From: Terribacillus saccharophilus
Lineage (GTDB): Bacteria; Bacillota; Bacilli; Bacillales; Amphibacillaceae
Length of the DNA: 64,000 bases
Direction: 5' to 3'
Assembly (NCBI RefSeq): GCF_002272745.1
Contig: NZ_NPBD01000016.1
Coordinates: forward strand, 34,052-98,051
Shown here: positions 17,598-25,872 of the stretch, one piece after another
Numbering within the stretch: the first letter of the stretch is position 1
How the letters are laid out: the number at the start of each line of letters is the position of its first letter
Notes under the pieces: model-generated
What the model was told of the DNA's origin: nothing
What the model saw: only the letters and a program-made list of their open reading frames with translations
Database searches by the model: none
Made by a program: the position numbers and the translations under genes

Positions 17598-17629
17598 GGA
17601 ATGCCTCCCCGAACAATCTATTTTCACAC

Positions 17630-17722
17630 TCAATCGAATCTTTTACGTAATGCGCACTTATTTCTACAATGTCTCGTAACGGATAGAGGATTCAAGCTTC
17701 CGTTTAGAAATACGATTGTCAT
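17630..17722 (-). CDS. 30-codon ORF, possible remnant of an NAD(P)H:FMN reductase
   Basis: ATG with GAGGGGAG 5-6 nt upstream, 30 codons, stop 32 nt before the LLM gene. The peptide starts MTIVFLNGSLNPLS, like the nucleotide-binding loop of NADPH-dependent FMN reductases (IVxLNGSxR), then turns basic and ends. It may be the stump of a reductase gene that once supplied FMNH2 to the two monooxygenases, or a translated leader that helps couple the operon. Whether it is expressed is unknown. Confidence 0.4.
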   Translation of the reverse strand: MTIVFLNGSLNPLSVTRHCRNKCALRKRFD

Positions 17723-17740
17723 TCGAACTCCCCTCCTATG

Positions 17741-18868
17741 TTAGGCTTCTGCTTTAGCCGGTGTTCTAGTTGCAACTCGATAATAATGGCTATCGGATTC
17801 AACGTTTTCTCCGTGCAGAAGAATGGTCTCACCAGACGGCAAGTGAACGAAAGGAACTGCCTCACGTTTCTCCGTGAATTTAATTACCCGCTTTACTTCG
17901 ATTTCCTTCCGCTGGTGGACAAGATTCGCCAAGTCCTCGACGATGGCGCTTGCCGTCGGCAGGGCTCCGGCGCCTGGCCCTTGCAGCTTCAGTTTGCCAA
18001 CTAGGTCACCTTCCACACATACAGCATTATCTACTCCATCCACGCTGTACAGAGGATGTGCAGCCGTTAAGATGACTGGTTCGACAGATGCAGTCACCTC
18101 TCCGCCAGCGTTTTCAAGCGTAGCAACATGCTTGATTTTCCAACCTTGTTTTGCAGCGGCTTGGATATCTTGTGAGGAAACTGAGCGGATTCCCTTTCGT
18201 GTAACTTTCTCCCAGTCCGGCTGAGCCTCGAATAACAAATCACTCAACACCATCAGTTTATAAAAAGCGTCCCAGCCATCAACATCATTTCCGGGATCAG
18301 CTTCTGCAAATCCTGCTTCCTGCGCAAGCTGCAGCGCTTCTTCAAACGGTAGTCCCTTATCTGACATTTCCGTCAGTATAAAGTTGGATGTGCCATTCAA
18401 AATCGCCTCTACCTTAACGACGTGGTTGATATGCAGAAGCTGCTTCAGCGTCCCAATCACCGGCACGCCGCCTGCGACTGCTGCTTCATATTCCAGCCGC
18501 ACGCCTTTCTTCTTTGCCAAGCGTTTGAGCTCCGCCCCCCTGGAAGCAATCAGTTCTTTATTTGCCGTGATGATATGACAGCCATGATGGATAGCTTCAG
18601 TCAAGTAGCTGAAGGCTGGCTCAATGCCGACACTCGCTTCGATGATTACATCAAGGTCAGATATTGAGAAAAGCTCCGCTGCATCGTCCGTCAGCAATGC
18701 GTCCGTTACTTGCTGTTCATACTTCTGCTTCTCCCGCACCAAGACACCTGCCACTTGTACTTCCTTACCGAAAATCGTCTGCAGATTCTCTTGGTGGGAG
18801 CGGATCGTCCTCCCTACAGCACTTCCTACTGTGCCATATCCAATCAATCCAATCTTCACTGCTGTCAT
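17741..18868 (-). CDS. hom: Homoserine dehydrogenase, short form without a full ACT domain
   Basis: NAD(P)-dependent reduction of aspartate semialdehyde to homoserine, the branch point to methionine and threonine. 375 residues: Rossmann motif GLIGYGTVGSAV, NKELIA, GGVPVIGTL, NGTSNFILTEM and DPGNDVDGWDAFYK (catalytic region) are all present. B. subtilis Hom is about 433 residues with a C-terminal ACT domain; here only about 60 residues follow the catalytic core. The SAM riboswitch in its leader indicates that it serves methionine supply. AAGGAGG precedes the ATG. Confidence 0.93.
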   Translation of the reverse strand: MTAVKIGLIGYGTVGSAVGRTIRSHQENLQTIFGKEVQVAGVLVREKQKYEQQVTDALLTDDAAELFSISDLDVIIEASVGIEPAFSYLTEAIHHGCHIITANKELIASRGAELKRLAKKKGVRLEYEAAVAGGVPVIGTLKQLLHINHVVKVEAILNGTSNFILTEMSDKGLPFEEALQLAQEAGFAEADPGNDVDGWDAFYKLMVLSDLLFEAQPDWEKVTRKGIRSVSSQDIQAAAKQGWKIKHVATLENAGGEVTASVEPVILTAAHPLYSVDGVDNAVCVEGDLVGKLKLQGPGAGALPTASAIVEDLANLVHQRKEIEVKRVIKFTEKREAVPFVHLPSGETILLHGENVESDSHYYRVATRTPAKAEA

Positions 18869-18896
18869 CTGTTTTGCCTCCTTAAATGATTTTCTG

Positions 18897-19050
18897 CATA
18901 AAAAAAGCCTCCCTGAGAGGACAGGGAGACGAATTTACCGTACTGTGTCTTCTCTCATCTACAGGAATTAGCACCTATACAAGTTAAAGTTACACTTGCA
19001 GGTTGCCGGGCATCATAGGGCCAGTCCCTCCGCCGCTCTTGATAAGAGTT
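18897..19050 (-). promoter_or_regulatory. SAM-I (S-box) riboswitch with terminator
   Basis: On the minus strand the leader has the S-box order: CTCTTATCAAGAG (19036-19048), GAGGGACTGGCCC, ATGATGCCCGGCAACC, AGGTGCTAATTCC and closing GATGAGAG (18952-18959). A terminator stem CTCCCTG/CAGGGAG with seven T follows at 18897-18930. SAM binding should terminate transcription ahead of hom. Confidence 0.95.
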
Positions 19051-19072
19051 TTCTATTCGTTTGTTATGAAGG

Positions 19073-19101
19073 AGTTTAGCATGAATAATATATAGAGTCA
19101 A
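19073..19101 (-). promoter_or_regulatory. SigA promoter of the S-box operon
   Basis: TTGACT (19096-19101) and TAAACT (19073-19078) with a 17-bp spacer, placing the start of transcription just before the S-box stem. Confidence 0.7.
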
Positions 19102-19119
19102 CTGAAAATTCTAACAACA

Positions 19120-20130
19120 TTATCCGACAAGACTGTCATAAAGGGAACGTGCTCGGCTTATATCGGCCACACCATGAATGATCGCCCTGCCATCGGCAAA
19201 TAACACAATTCGATGACCCTTGTATTGAAAGGCAAGCAAGTATTTATTGGCAGTGACCTGGTCAAGTGCAGTTGCCCATTCTTCTGATAAAGCTGGCAAA
19301 TCCAGTGATTTCTTGGCGCTAGGCCGGATATGGACAGCCTCCCTGCCGCAAAGCACATCAAGCCTCGTCTGGGAGGAACCATTCAAAAAAGGCAATTCTG
19401 CATTTGTGCCGCAACTGGAACAGCTTGCATTACGAAGGCTATTTACGTCCATCCTCGTATAATCCCCTGTCCATATATCAAACGCACATAGTTCTGCCTT
19501 TACTTCCTGACCGCATAAGATTCGCAATGCTTGTGTGACTTGCATCGCTGCCACCCATTGGACAATCGGGCTGATGATTCCCGCTGTATCACATGTTTCG
19601 CTTTGCTGCGGGAGCTGTTCCAGAAGACAGTGAAGACATGGAGAATCTTTATCTGCAAGCACTGGGTATGTTATCCCATAGCTGCCTACACATGCTCCAT
19701 ATAAGTAAGGAATATTATGCTTCAATGCTGCATCATTGACAATTAAGCGTGTCTCGAAATTATCTGTAGCATCCACAATTACATCTGCACCTTCTATCAG
19801 ATGCTCGATATTATGGTGATCAACATTTTCGATCACTGTATGCAGTGTAACTTGATGATTGATTGCCTGTAATCGCTCCCTTGCTGCAGAAGCTTTCGGC
19901 AGATAAGCAGCAGCATCTTGCTCCGTATACAGCTGCTGGCGCTGGAGATTATGAAATTCAACATAATCCCGATCAATAAGCATCAGTTCTCCAATACCTG
20001 CACGTACCAGCATCTCTGCTGAAGCAGAACCTAATGCTCCCATCCCTATTAAGACAATTTTACTGTTTTCTACCTGCGCCTGCCCATCCTTGCCGATGAA
20101 CAGCTCCTGTTTCCGATAACGATCCTTCAT
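19120..20130 (-). CDS. thiF: ThiF/MoeB/HesA-family adenylyltransferase for thiazole synthesis
   Basis: 336 residues. Activates the ThiS C-terminus by adenylation so that it can carry sulfur. The nucleotide-binding region is canonical (GMGALGSASAEMLVRAGIGEL; DRDYVEFHNLQRQ), and zinc-type Cys pairs occur at CLHCL and CSSCG; the last 80 residues are an additional domain. Last gene of the TPP-riboswitch operon, overlapping thiG by one base (ATGA-type junction). No clear terminator follows; the S-box promoter starts within 50 nt. Confidence 0.9.
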   Translation of the reverse strand: MKDRYRKQELFIGKDGQAQVENSKIVLIGMGALGSASAEMLVRAGIGELMLIDRDYVEFHNLQRQQLYTEQDAAAYLPKASAARERLQAINHQVTLHTVIENVDHHNIEHLIEGADVIVDATDNFETRLIVNDAALKHNIPYLYGACVGSYGITYPVLADKDSPCLHCLLEQLPQQSETCDTAGIISPIVQWVAAMQVTQALRILCGQEVKAELCAFDIWTGDYTRMDVNSLRNASCSSCGTNAELPFLNGSSQTRLDVLCGREAVHIRPSAKKSLDLPALSEEWATALDQVTANKYLLAFQYKGHRIVLFADGRAIIHGVADISRARSLYDSLVG

Positions 20131-20894
20131 CAGGTAATCAAACCTTCATTCGGGCTGCTTGCTACTGCGTAATTTTTTTCGGGAATTCTTCCTGCTTCGA
20201 ACCCTAATCGGCCTGCCTCAATGGCTAGCTTCATCGCATGTGCCATACGAACAGGGTCACCAGCGCCGGACACAGCTGTATTCAACAAGACACCATCAGC
20301 CCCAAGTTCCATTGCATACGCAGCATCTTTGGGTGAACCAATACCAGCATCTACAATGACTGGTACACTGCTCTGTTCAATAATCATGCGCAGGTTGAAA
20401 GGATTGATGATTCCTCTCCCCGACCCAATTGGCGATGCACCTGGCATGATTGCATGCACTCCCAGATCCACAAGTCGCTTGGCTAATACAACATCATCCG
20501 AAGTGTAAGGCAGAACAATGAAGCCCTCATCCAACAGCATTTCCGAAGCTCGCAAAGTCTCGACTGGATCTGGAAGCAATGTCCTATCACAGCCGATCAC
20601 TTCCACCTTCACCATATCGCATAACCCGGAAGCTTTGGCTAGTTTGGCAATACGAACAGCCTCCTCTGCCGTCTTTGCCCCTGCTGTATTTGGCAGTAAA
20701 GAGTACTTTTCCAAATCCAGCTGTTCCAGGAAATTAGGCTGAGATGGCTCAAATATATCCATCCGCCTTACAGCAAATGTCAGTATCTCTGCCTTCGAAA
20801 TATTGACTGCCTCTTCCTGCACCTCAAATGACGGGTATTTCCCTGTTCCTAGTAATAAGCGAGAAGTAAAAGTCTTATCTGCAATCTGTAACAT
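20130..20894 (-). CDS. thiG: Thiazole synthase ThiG
   Basis: 254 residues, a TIM barrel that condenses 1-deoxy-xylulose-5-phosphate, dehydroglycine and ThiS thiocarboxylate into the thiazole phosphate of thiamine. Signatures: [14 protein letters not shown] at the N-terminus, catalytic Lys in [15 protein letters not shown] and [13 protein letters not shown] phosphate loops, and [12 protein letters not shown]. Full length. It starts 3 nt after thiS and overlaps thiF. Confidence 0.96.
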   Translation of the reverse strand: MLQIADKTFTSRLLLGTGKYPSFEVQEEAVNISKAEILTFAVRRMDIFEPSQPNFLEQLDLEKYSLLPNTAGAKTAEEAVRIAKLAKASGLCDMVKVEVIGCDRTLLPDPVETLRASEMLLDEGFIVLPYTSDDVVLAKRLVDLGVHAIMPGASPIGSGRGIINPFNLRMIIEQSSVPVIVDAGIGSPKDAAYAMELGADGVLLNTAVSGAGDPVRMAHAMKLAIEAGRLGFEAGRIPEKNYAVASSPNEGLIT

Positions 20895-20897
20895 CCT

Positions 20898-21101
20898 TCA
20901 TCCTCCTCCTACAAAATGAATCAGCTCGACTTTATCACCATTTCTAATCGGCCGTTCTGCATATGCAGTCTTGTTAATGATCTCTTTGTTCAGTTCGACA
21001 ATCACAATCCTTTTTTCCAGGGAAAGTGATGCTAACAGCTGAGCTATAGTCTTGATATCAGCGGATAGTTCCTGTTGCCTGCCATTCAGCTGAATGTTCA
21101 C
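20898..21101 (-). CDS. thiS: Sulfur carrier protein ThiS
   Basis: 67-residue ubiquitin-like sulfur carrier ending in Gly-Gly-Gly, the C-terminus that is adenylated by ThiF and turned into a thiocarboxylate. The GTG start overlaps the thiO stop (ATGTGA) with GGAGG 8 nt upstream. The frame runs 18 codons further upstream inside thiO, but those residues do not fit the fold. Confidence 0.93.
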   Translation of the reverse strand: MNIQLNGRQQELSADIKTIAQLLASLSLEKRIVIVELNKEIINKTAYAERPIRNGDKVELIHFVGGG

Positions 21102-22222
21102 ATCAACACCTCCTCGCCAGTGTTCAATCTGTCGACACGAAATGCTTCCTTCCATTCTTCCGGAACTACATTGCTGCCTATCAAATCACAAATCATCTTA
21201 CCCGTAGCTGGAGCAAGCAGAATTCCATTGCGCTGATGTCCAGCAGCAATAAACAAGCCCTTCATTTCCGGATGTTCACCAATCAGCGGCTTGCCATCAG
21301 ATGTCTGAGGTCTAAGACCTGCCCAGCTTCTGCGGAACGGCATCTTATCCACCTCTGGCAGCATCTTTCTCGCTTTCTCCACGATAGTCTGTAATCCGCC
21401 AAGTGTGGGTTCGGTACTCCAATCATTCTTGATCTTGGTTGCACCTATGATCAACTCGTTGTTGTTCCGCGGGACAATATAATGCTGGTCATGGAATAAA
21501 CTGCATGTAAGAGGAGTTTGTGTATTTGTAACAGCAATGCACTCACCCTTGACTGGAAAAATTGGCGTTCCCAACCCTGAACGCTGGAGCAGTGCATTAC
21601 TCCAAACCCCGCTGGCAATCACCACACGTTCGGCCTGCCATTCTCCCTTGGAAGTCCGTAATCGATAGTGATCGGATTCCTTCACAATCTCATCGACACT
21701 GGTATAAGCGTTAATTCGGGCACCTAGCATACTTGCGGCTGTATGGAATCCTCGGCAAGCAATTTCAGGTGTGACATGCACATCCTCAGCCATATGGAAT
21801 GCACCTAAAACAGATTTTGACAGTCCTGGCATCTTCTTCGTGACAGTTGGACAATCCAGCCAAGTCACACCTTTCAAAGAAGAGAACTGAGACAGCAACA
21901 TTTCTTTTTCCTCTTCATTAAAAACAAGCTGCATTAATCCTCCTGTGCGGCGTTCGATGTCTATCCCAGTCAGAGAACGAATATCCGTTTCCGCTTCTTC
22001 GTACATCGCTTGACTAGTACGAGCAAAGGAGTATAGGGAAGCACCAAATTCTTTAAACTCCGAATGTGCTCCAAGCATACCAGCGGCTGCTTGCGTCGAT
22101 CCTGATCCAACTTTTCCTGCTTCGAGCAATTCCACCTGATGGCCAGCCTTTGCTAAATAATAAGCGATTGCACTGCCGATGATACCTCCTCCGACAACTG
22201 CTACTTCACTGGATTTCGTCAA
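21098..22222 (-). CDS. thiO: Glycine oxidase ThiO
   Basis: 374 residues, FAD-dependent DAO-family oxidase that makes the dehydroglycine used by ThiG. Dinucleotide motif GGGIIGSAIAYYLAKAGH at the N-terminus, ELLEAG at the end of the second strand, and the C-terminal FAD signature GLFIAAGHQRNGILLAP. It overlaps tenI by 17 nt and thiS by 4 nt. Confidence 0.95.
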   Translation of the reverse strand: MTKSSEVAVVGGGIIGSAIAYYLAKAGHQVELLEAGKVGSGSTQAAAGMLGAHSEFKEFGASLYSFARTSQAMYEEAETDIRSLTGIDIERRTGGLMQLVFNEEEKEMLLSQFSSLKGVTWLDCPTVTKKMPGLSKSVLGAFHMAEDVHVTPEIACRGFHTAASMLGARINAYTSVDEIVKESDHYRLRTSKGEWQAERVVIASGVWSNALLQRSGLGTPIFPVKGECIAVTNTQTPLTCSLFHDQHYIVPRNNNELIIGATKIKNDWSTEPTLGGLQTIVEKARKMLPEVDKMPFRRSWAGLRPQTSDGKPLIGEHPEMKGLFIAAGHQRNGILLAPATGKMICDLIGSNVVPEEWKEAFRVDRLNTGEEVLM

Positions 22223-22823
22223 GACGAAGACACTCCTCCCTTAATTTCTTCACGGCACTAAGCGGATCTTTCGCTGAAAAGATACCACTCATAACAGCAA
22301 CTCCATCTAATTCAAGCGCTTTCAAAGAGACTAATCGTTCAACATCTATTCCTCCTATTCCGTACAATGGAATTCGGATGTTCTGACGAATAGACCCTAA
22401 ATTGGCTAATGGCTGCGGGGATTTCCCTTTTTTACTGGCTGTTGAAAAACAATGCCCGTAGAGCGCATATGCCACTCCGGCAGCCTCCGCCTGTACTGCT
22501 TCTTCGAGCGAATGGACAGGCGCACCAATCCGCAAATCAGGATACAGCTTTTTCAATTCTTCCAGCGGAAGACCCTGACCCGGTATATGAACTTGCTTTA
22601 AGCCAAGCAGCAATGCGACATCTACCCGATCATTGAGCCAAAGCTTGTGTGCCGGCAGGCCTTCCTCCAAGAGCTCCATGCAAAGCTGATACACCAATCC
22701 AGCTGGTTTTTGCTTCTCCCGGATTTGCACATGATCTACATAAGGATGTATCTCAAGCAAGATACGCACCAAGTCTGCTGCCTCATGTGCATCATCAGTT
22801 ACTGCCATCAATCTGATTGCCAT
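22206..22823 (-). CDS. tenI: Thiazole tautomerase TenI / thiamine-phosphate-synthase-like protein
   Basis: About 205 residues, ThiE/TenI barrel (HVQIREK, WLNDRVDVALLLGLKQVHIPG, APVHSLEEA, YGIGGID). TenI converts the ThiG product to the aromatic thiazole; the weak ThiE catalytic motifs and position beside thiO favour TenI. The start is uncertain: the ATG at 22823 is only 2 nt from a perfect AGGAGGTGAT, while the next ATG at 22808 is 17 nt away. First gene of the TPP-riboswitch operon. B. subtilis has tenA before it and thiD after thiF; neither is present here. Confidence 0.85.
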   Translation of the reverse strand: MAIRLMAVTDDAHEAADLVRILLEIHPYVDHVQIREKQKPAGLVYQLCMELLEEGLPAHKLWLNDRVDVALLLGLKQVHIPGQGLPLEELKKLYPDLRIGAPVHSLEEAVQAEAAGVAYALYGHCFSTASKKGKSPQPLANLGSIRQNIRIPLYGIGGIDVERLVSLKALELDGVAVMSGIFSAKDPLSAVKKLREECLRLDEIQ

Positions 22824-22851
22824 CACCTCCTGTATCGAACAGGCCGGACAT

Positions 22852-22888
22852 ACAAAAAACACCACTCCCCAAAGGAAAGTGGTGTGAA
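22852..22888 (-). terminator. Expression-platform terminator of the TPP riboswitch
   Basis: CACCACT-type stem closed across TTTGG and followed on the minus strand by TTTTTT, between the THI box and tenI. Confidence 0.8.
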
Positions 22889-22930
22889 ACTTGCGAATAA
22901 ATACATACAAAAAAGCATGTAAACTCGAGT

Positions 22931-23031
22931 GTCTACACTTTCCTACGCAGGTCCGAACCTGTTCAGGTTATGAGGGTTTAAAGAGTCAATACTCTTAATC
23001 TCAGCCCTTATAAAGGGCTCCCCTAGTGTGA
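22931..23031 (-). promoter_or_regulatory. TPP riboswitch (THI element)
   Basis: Minus-strand order: CACTAGGGGAGCCC, GGGCTGAGA, ACCCTCATAACCTGAACAGG-type core (given here as ACCCT and CCTGAACAGG), GGACCTGCGTAGGAAAGTG. These are the invariant THI-box blocks. A promoter (TTGCAT 23074-23079, TACGAT 23052-23057, 16-bp spacer) lies just upstream and a terminator follows. Controls tenI-thiO-thiS-thiG-thiF. Confidence 0.96.
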
Positions 23032-23097
23032 ATCATTATGAACTTACCCACATCGTAACATAAATAGCATTTTATGCAAGATTTTGATTATAAAAAA

Positions 23098-23125
23098 GAA
23101 AAGACCATCTGGTTTTTTCCAGATG
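23098..23125. terminator. Terminator downstream of the SDR gene
   Basis: AAAGACCATCTGG / CCAGATGGTCTTT with a T6 loop, between the SDR stop codon and the thi promoter, and A/T-rich flanks. Confidence 0.8.
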
Positions 23126-23141
23126 GTCTTTCAGCGCTTAC

Positions 23142-23924
23142 TTAGTATTTATAAGATTGTCCGCCATCAATTGGTATAACAGTAGCATTGATGAAGTTTG
23201 CTTGATCAGAAAGAAGGAATGCAACAAGATAACCAACTTCCTCTGGCTTACCGAAACGTTTCATCGGGTTAACGCTGACGAATTCTTTGCCCGCCTCTTC
23301 CCAGTTTTCTCCGCCAAGCTGACGAAGCGAACCTTCAACCATTGGTGTCATGATGGCACCTGGTGCAATGGCTTTAATGCTTACACCGAATTGCCCGTAT
23401 TCGATACCGGAGTTTTTAGTAAGACCTACTACACCATGCTTACTTGCTGCATAGCCGGACTGGTTACCAATTCCGCGGATACCACCTACAGAAGCTGTAT
23501 TTACTACAGAACCATGACCTTGCTCTTTCATTACTTTTAATACGTGACGCAAGCCGTAGAAAACACCATTCAAGTTAATGTTCACAACGCGGTCGAATTC
23601 ATCTACAGGATACTCTTCTGTTAGATTCTGTGTTCCTTCTACACCAGCATTGTTGAAGAAACTATCGATCTTGCCAAACTGATCAACTGTTTGTTTTACA
23701 TACGCTTCAACTTCCGGTTCATTTGCACAGTTTGCCACAATTGTAATAACCTCTGCTTCAGGTGCTGCTGCAAGAACCTCCTGCTTTGTCTCTTCTAATC
23801 CTTTTTCACTTATATCAACGAGGGATAGTTTTGCGCCTTCTTTCGCTACTTGCAATGCTGCTGAACGGCCTAATCCAGAACCGCCACCTGTAATCAACAC
23901 TACTTTATCTTCAAAACGTTTCAT
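23142..23924 (-). CDS. SDR-family oxidoreductase
   Basis: 260-residue classical short-chain dehydrogenase. Cofactor motif TGGGSGLG (about 12-19), NNAG (about 90), catalytic Ser in VNTASVGG and Tyr-Lys in GYAASKHG (about 157-161), and a C-terminal PIDGGQSYKY. An Asp after the second strand (LVDIS) suggests NAD preference. Substrate unknown. It is about 43% different from, but clearly related to, the SDR 27 nt upstream on the same strand, consistent with an old tandem duplication; percentage is only an impression. Confidence 0.9.
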   Translation of the reverse strand: MKRFEDKVVLITGGGSGLGRSAALQVAKEGAKLSLVDISEKGLEETKQEVLAAAPEAEVITIVANCANEPEVEAYVKQTVDQFGKIDSFFNNAGVEGTQNLTEEYPVDEFDRVVNINLNGVFYGLRHVLKVMKEQGHGSVVNTASVGGIRGIGNQSGYAASKHGVVGLTKNSGIEYGQFGVSIKAIAPGAIMTPMVEGSLRQLGGENWEEAGKEFVSVNPMKRFGKPEEVGYLVAFLLSDQANFINATVIPIDGGQSYKY

Positions 23925-23950
23925 AGAAAATCTCTCCTTTTATAATTGTA

Positions 23951-24703
23951 TTAAATTGCTGTAAATCCGCCATCAATCGGAACAACTACGCCGTTTATAT
24001 AAGGTGCTTTTCCAGTCAATAGGAATGCGACAAGCTCTGCTACTTCCTCGGGCTGGCCAAGACGCTTCTGAGGAATCGGTTCTGTCGCATTTTTAAATGC
24101 ATCTGGATTCTTCTCTTTGTATTCCCGAACCATCGGTGTCTCCGTCGTACCTGGAGCAATCGCGTTCACGACAATGCCTTGCTCGGCATACTCAGCAGCC
24201 AAGGTCTTCGTGATACCGACCATCGCATGCTTCGTTGCGGAATATGTACCAACTGTCGCCTGCCCAACAACACCCGCTGTGGATGACGTGTTGACAATTC
24301 GCCCGCCGCCATTAGCAAGCATCACTTCCAATACATATTTCAAACCGTAAAGGGCTCCATTTAGATTAATTCCTAATACCAAATCGATCTGCTCGATTGT
24401 ATTATCCACAAATTTTACCCCAGGGCCGGAAATACCTGCATTATTATAGAACATATCGATGGTACCAAATACCTCAACCGTTTTATCTACATAATGCTTT
24501 ACTTCTTCTGCCTTGCTTACATCAGCTTTAACGAAGATAGCTTTTGATCCCTTTTCTTCTACTAAACGAACTGTCTCTTGACCGGCAGCTTCAGATACAT
24601 CAACGACGCTGATTGCGATACCTTCTTCAGCCAGTCGCAATGCCACAGCTTGTCCAAGTCCGCTGCCCCCTCCAGTGATGATTGCAACTTTCTGCTCACC
24701 CAT
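23951..24703 (-). CDS. SDR-family oxidoreductase
   Basis: 250-residue classical SDR with TGGGSGLGQA, NNAGISGPG, catalytic Ser in NTSSTAG and YSATK. VVDVS after the second strand again suggests NAD. AGGGGGGC is 8 nt before the ATG at 24703; the frame's start at 24724 lies upstream of that site. First gene of a two-gene SDR unit with the gene at 23142; substrate unknown. Confidence 0.9.
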   Translation of the reverse strand: MGEQKVAIITGGGSGLGQAVALRLAEEGIAISVVDVSEAAGQETVRLVEEKGSKAIFVKADVSKAEEVKHYVDKTVEVFGTIDMFYNNAGISGPGVKFVDNTIEQIDLVLGINLNGALYGLKYVLEVMLANGGGRIVNTSSTAGVVGQATVGTYSATKHAMVGITKTLAAEYAEQGIVVNAIAPGTTETPMVREYKEKNPDAFKNATEPIPQKRLGQPEEVAELVAFLLTGKAPYINGVVVPIDGGFTAI

Positions 24704-24843
24704 AAGCAAAGCCCCCCTAAGCATTGAGAAATAGGTTTATTTACCTACCTCTATGTAAAAGCTTACACCTACATTGAAAATACAGTCAAGCGAATTGCAA
24801 TGGGACAAAATCATTTATTACACATATAAGATTAATATGTTCA

Positions 24844-25366
24844 TTAATTCATTTTGTAATACTTTTGGCAGAGGCAGAAGCGGTGCTGCTCATGATTTCC
24901 TATCAAGTGAATGCTTTGAATCAAGTTGGGGGTAATGTGCGAGTGGATCAGGGTAGCGGATTTGTCCGGCAATGCTTTCTATACCGGAGACCACCCTTTT
25001 TAATTGAAATGTTTCATTATGCAAATTTTGCTTTAACTTTAAATTGTATCTTGCTTTCTATATTCTTCGGCGGCAGCAGAATGGAGGGTGCTTTCATCGG
25101 TTTTCCAATTTTCCCCTAATACGCCTTATAGATATCTTCTATCTCCGTTTTATAGGGCGCGCACCTCCGTACTTTACTGAACGGCTTACTACCAGGATAT
25201 AGACATTAATCAGCCTGTCTGAAACGTAATATGTTTCTCCAATGGACCATTTAACCGGATGAGGCCGCATCTATTCTTTATTTCTGTATTCCTGGATATT
25301 TTCATCAAACTTTTTTCTTTGCAGATAGATAGCGTCAAAATGATCCTGCATATAGCTGCTTTTCAT
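24844..25366 (-). pseudogene. Decayed DinB/YfiT-like gene with several frameshifts and stops
   Basis: On the minus strand, three-frame reading recovers a DinB-superfamily protein in pieces: MKSSYMQDHFDAIY from an ATG at 25366, a stop, RPHPVKWSIGETYY, a frameshift, RCAPYKTEIEDIYKAY, a stop, KPMKAPSILLPPK, another break, IAGQIRYPDPLAHYP, a frameshift, then NLIQSIHLIGNHEQHRFC with the HExH-like motif, ending at 24844. The length matches intact YfiT-like proteins (about 170 codons). Its ATG overlaps the stop of the NUDIX gene (ATGA), so it was the last gene of that operon. It fills the 640-bp gap that otherwise has no gene. Confidence 0.8.
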
Positions 25367-25854
25367 TCCGCATCCACAGAGATTATCTCTTTATGAATCA
25401 GATGCACTGGTGCAGATGGCAAATTGACTAGCTTTTCTCGCAGGAAATCCGGTTTTAGAGAGATCGCCTCGATTCTTTCCAAGGGAATCCATTCGTAAAT
25501 AAAATCCCCAGCAACATGAGAAATAACCTCTCCAGTCCCCTGAAGTTTACTTTCTACATCTTTCATCAAATAAATAAAACTGTACTCATGGAAGGGACGA
25601 TCTCGATACGCGAAAAAATTCTCCACGACCCATAGAAGCTGTTCTGCCTGAGCAGAAATGCCAAGTTCCTCCTCAAATTCTCGCTCCACAGCATGAGCTG
25701 AATCTTCTCCAAGCTGGATTCGTCCGCCAATCAGCGTCCAGAATGGGTCCTTCTTGTTCTTATGCAGCAGCACATGATTATCTTTTACAATAATGCCCGC
25801 TGTCCGGCAATTCAGCACCTGTTCTCCTAAATCAATGGTTAAATCCTGCGTCAT
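25363..25854 (-). CDS. NUDIX hydrolase
   Basis: 163 residues. NUDIX box GGRIQLGEDSAHAVEREFEEELGI (about 42-65, motif residues G, E, REFEEELG) is intact. The start is the ATG at 25854 after a G6 run; a GTG at 25872 directly follows the preceding stop but would overlap that site. Third gene of a unit with a small membrane protein and a serine hydrolase, and formerly coupled to the decayed DinB gene through an ATGA overlap. Substrate unknown; not closely related to the NUDIX gene at 1039. Confidence 0.88.
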   Translation of the reverse strand: MTQDLTIDLGEQVLNCRTAGIIVKDNHVLLHKNKKDPFWTLIGGRIQLGEDSAHAVEREFEEELGISAQAEQLLWVVENFFAYRDRPFHEYSFIYLMKDVESKLQGTGEVISHVAGDFIYEWIPLERIEAISLKPDFLREKLVNLPSAPVHLIHKEIISVDAE

Positions 25855-25872
25855 TTGCTTCGTGCCCCCCAC

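Noticed and set aside
24865..25119. 84-codon plus-strand ORF in the gap after the SDR genes
   Set aside because: It has no ribosome site and lies antisense to the decayed DinB gene, whose family motifs are clear on the other strand.
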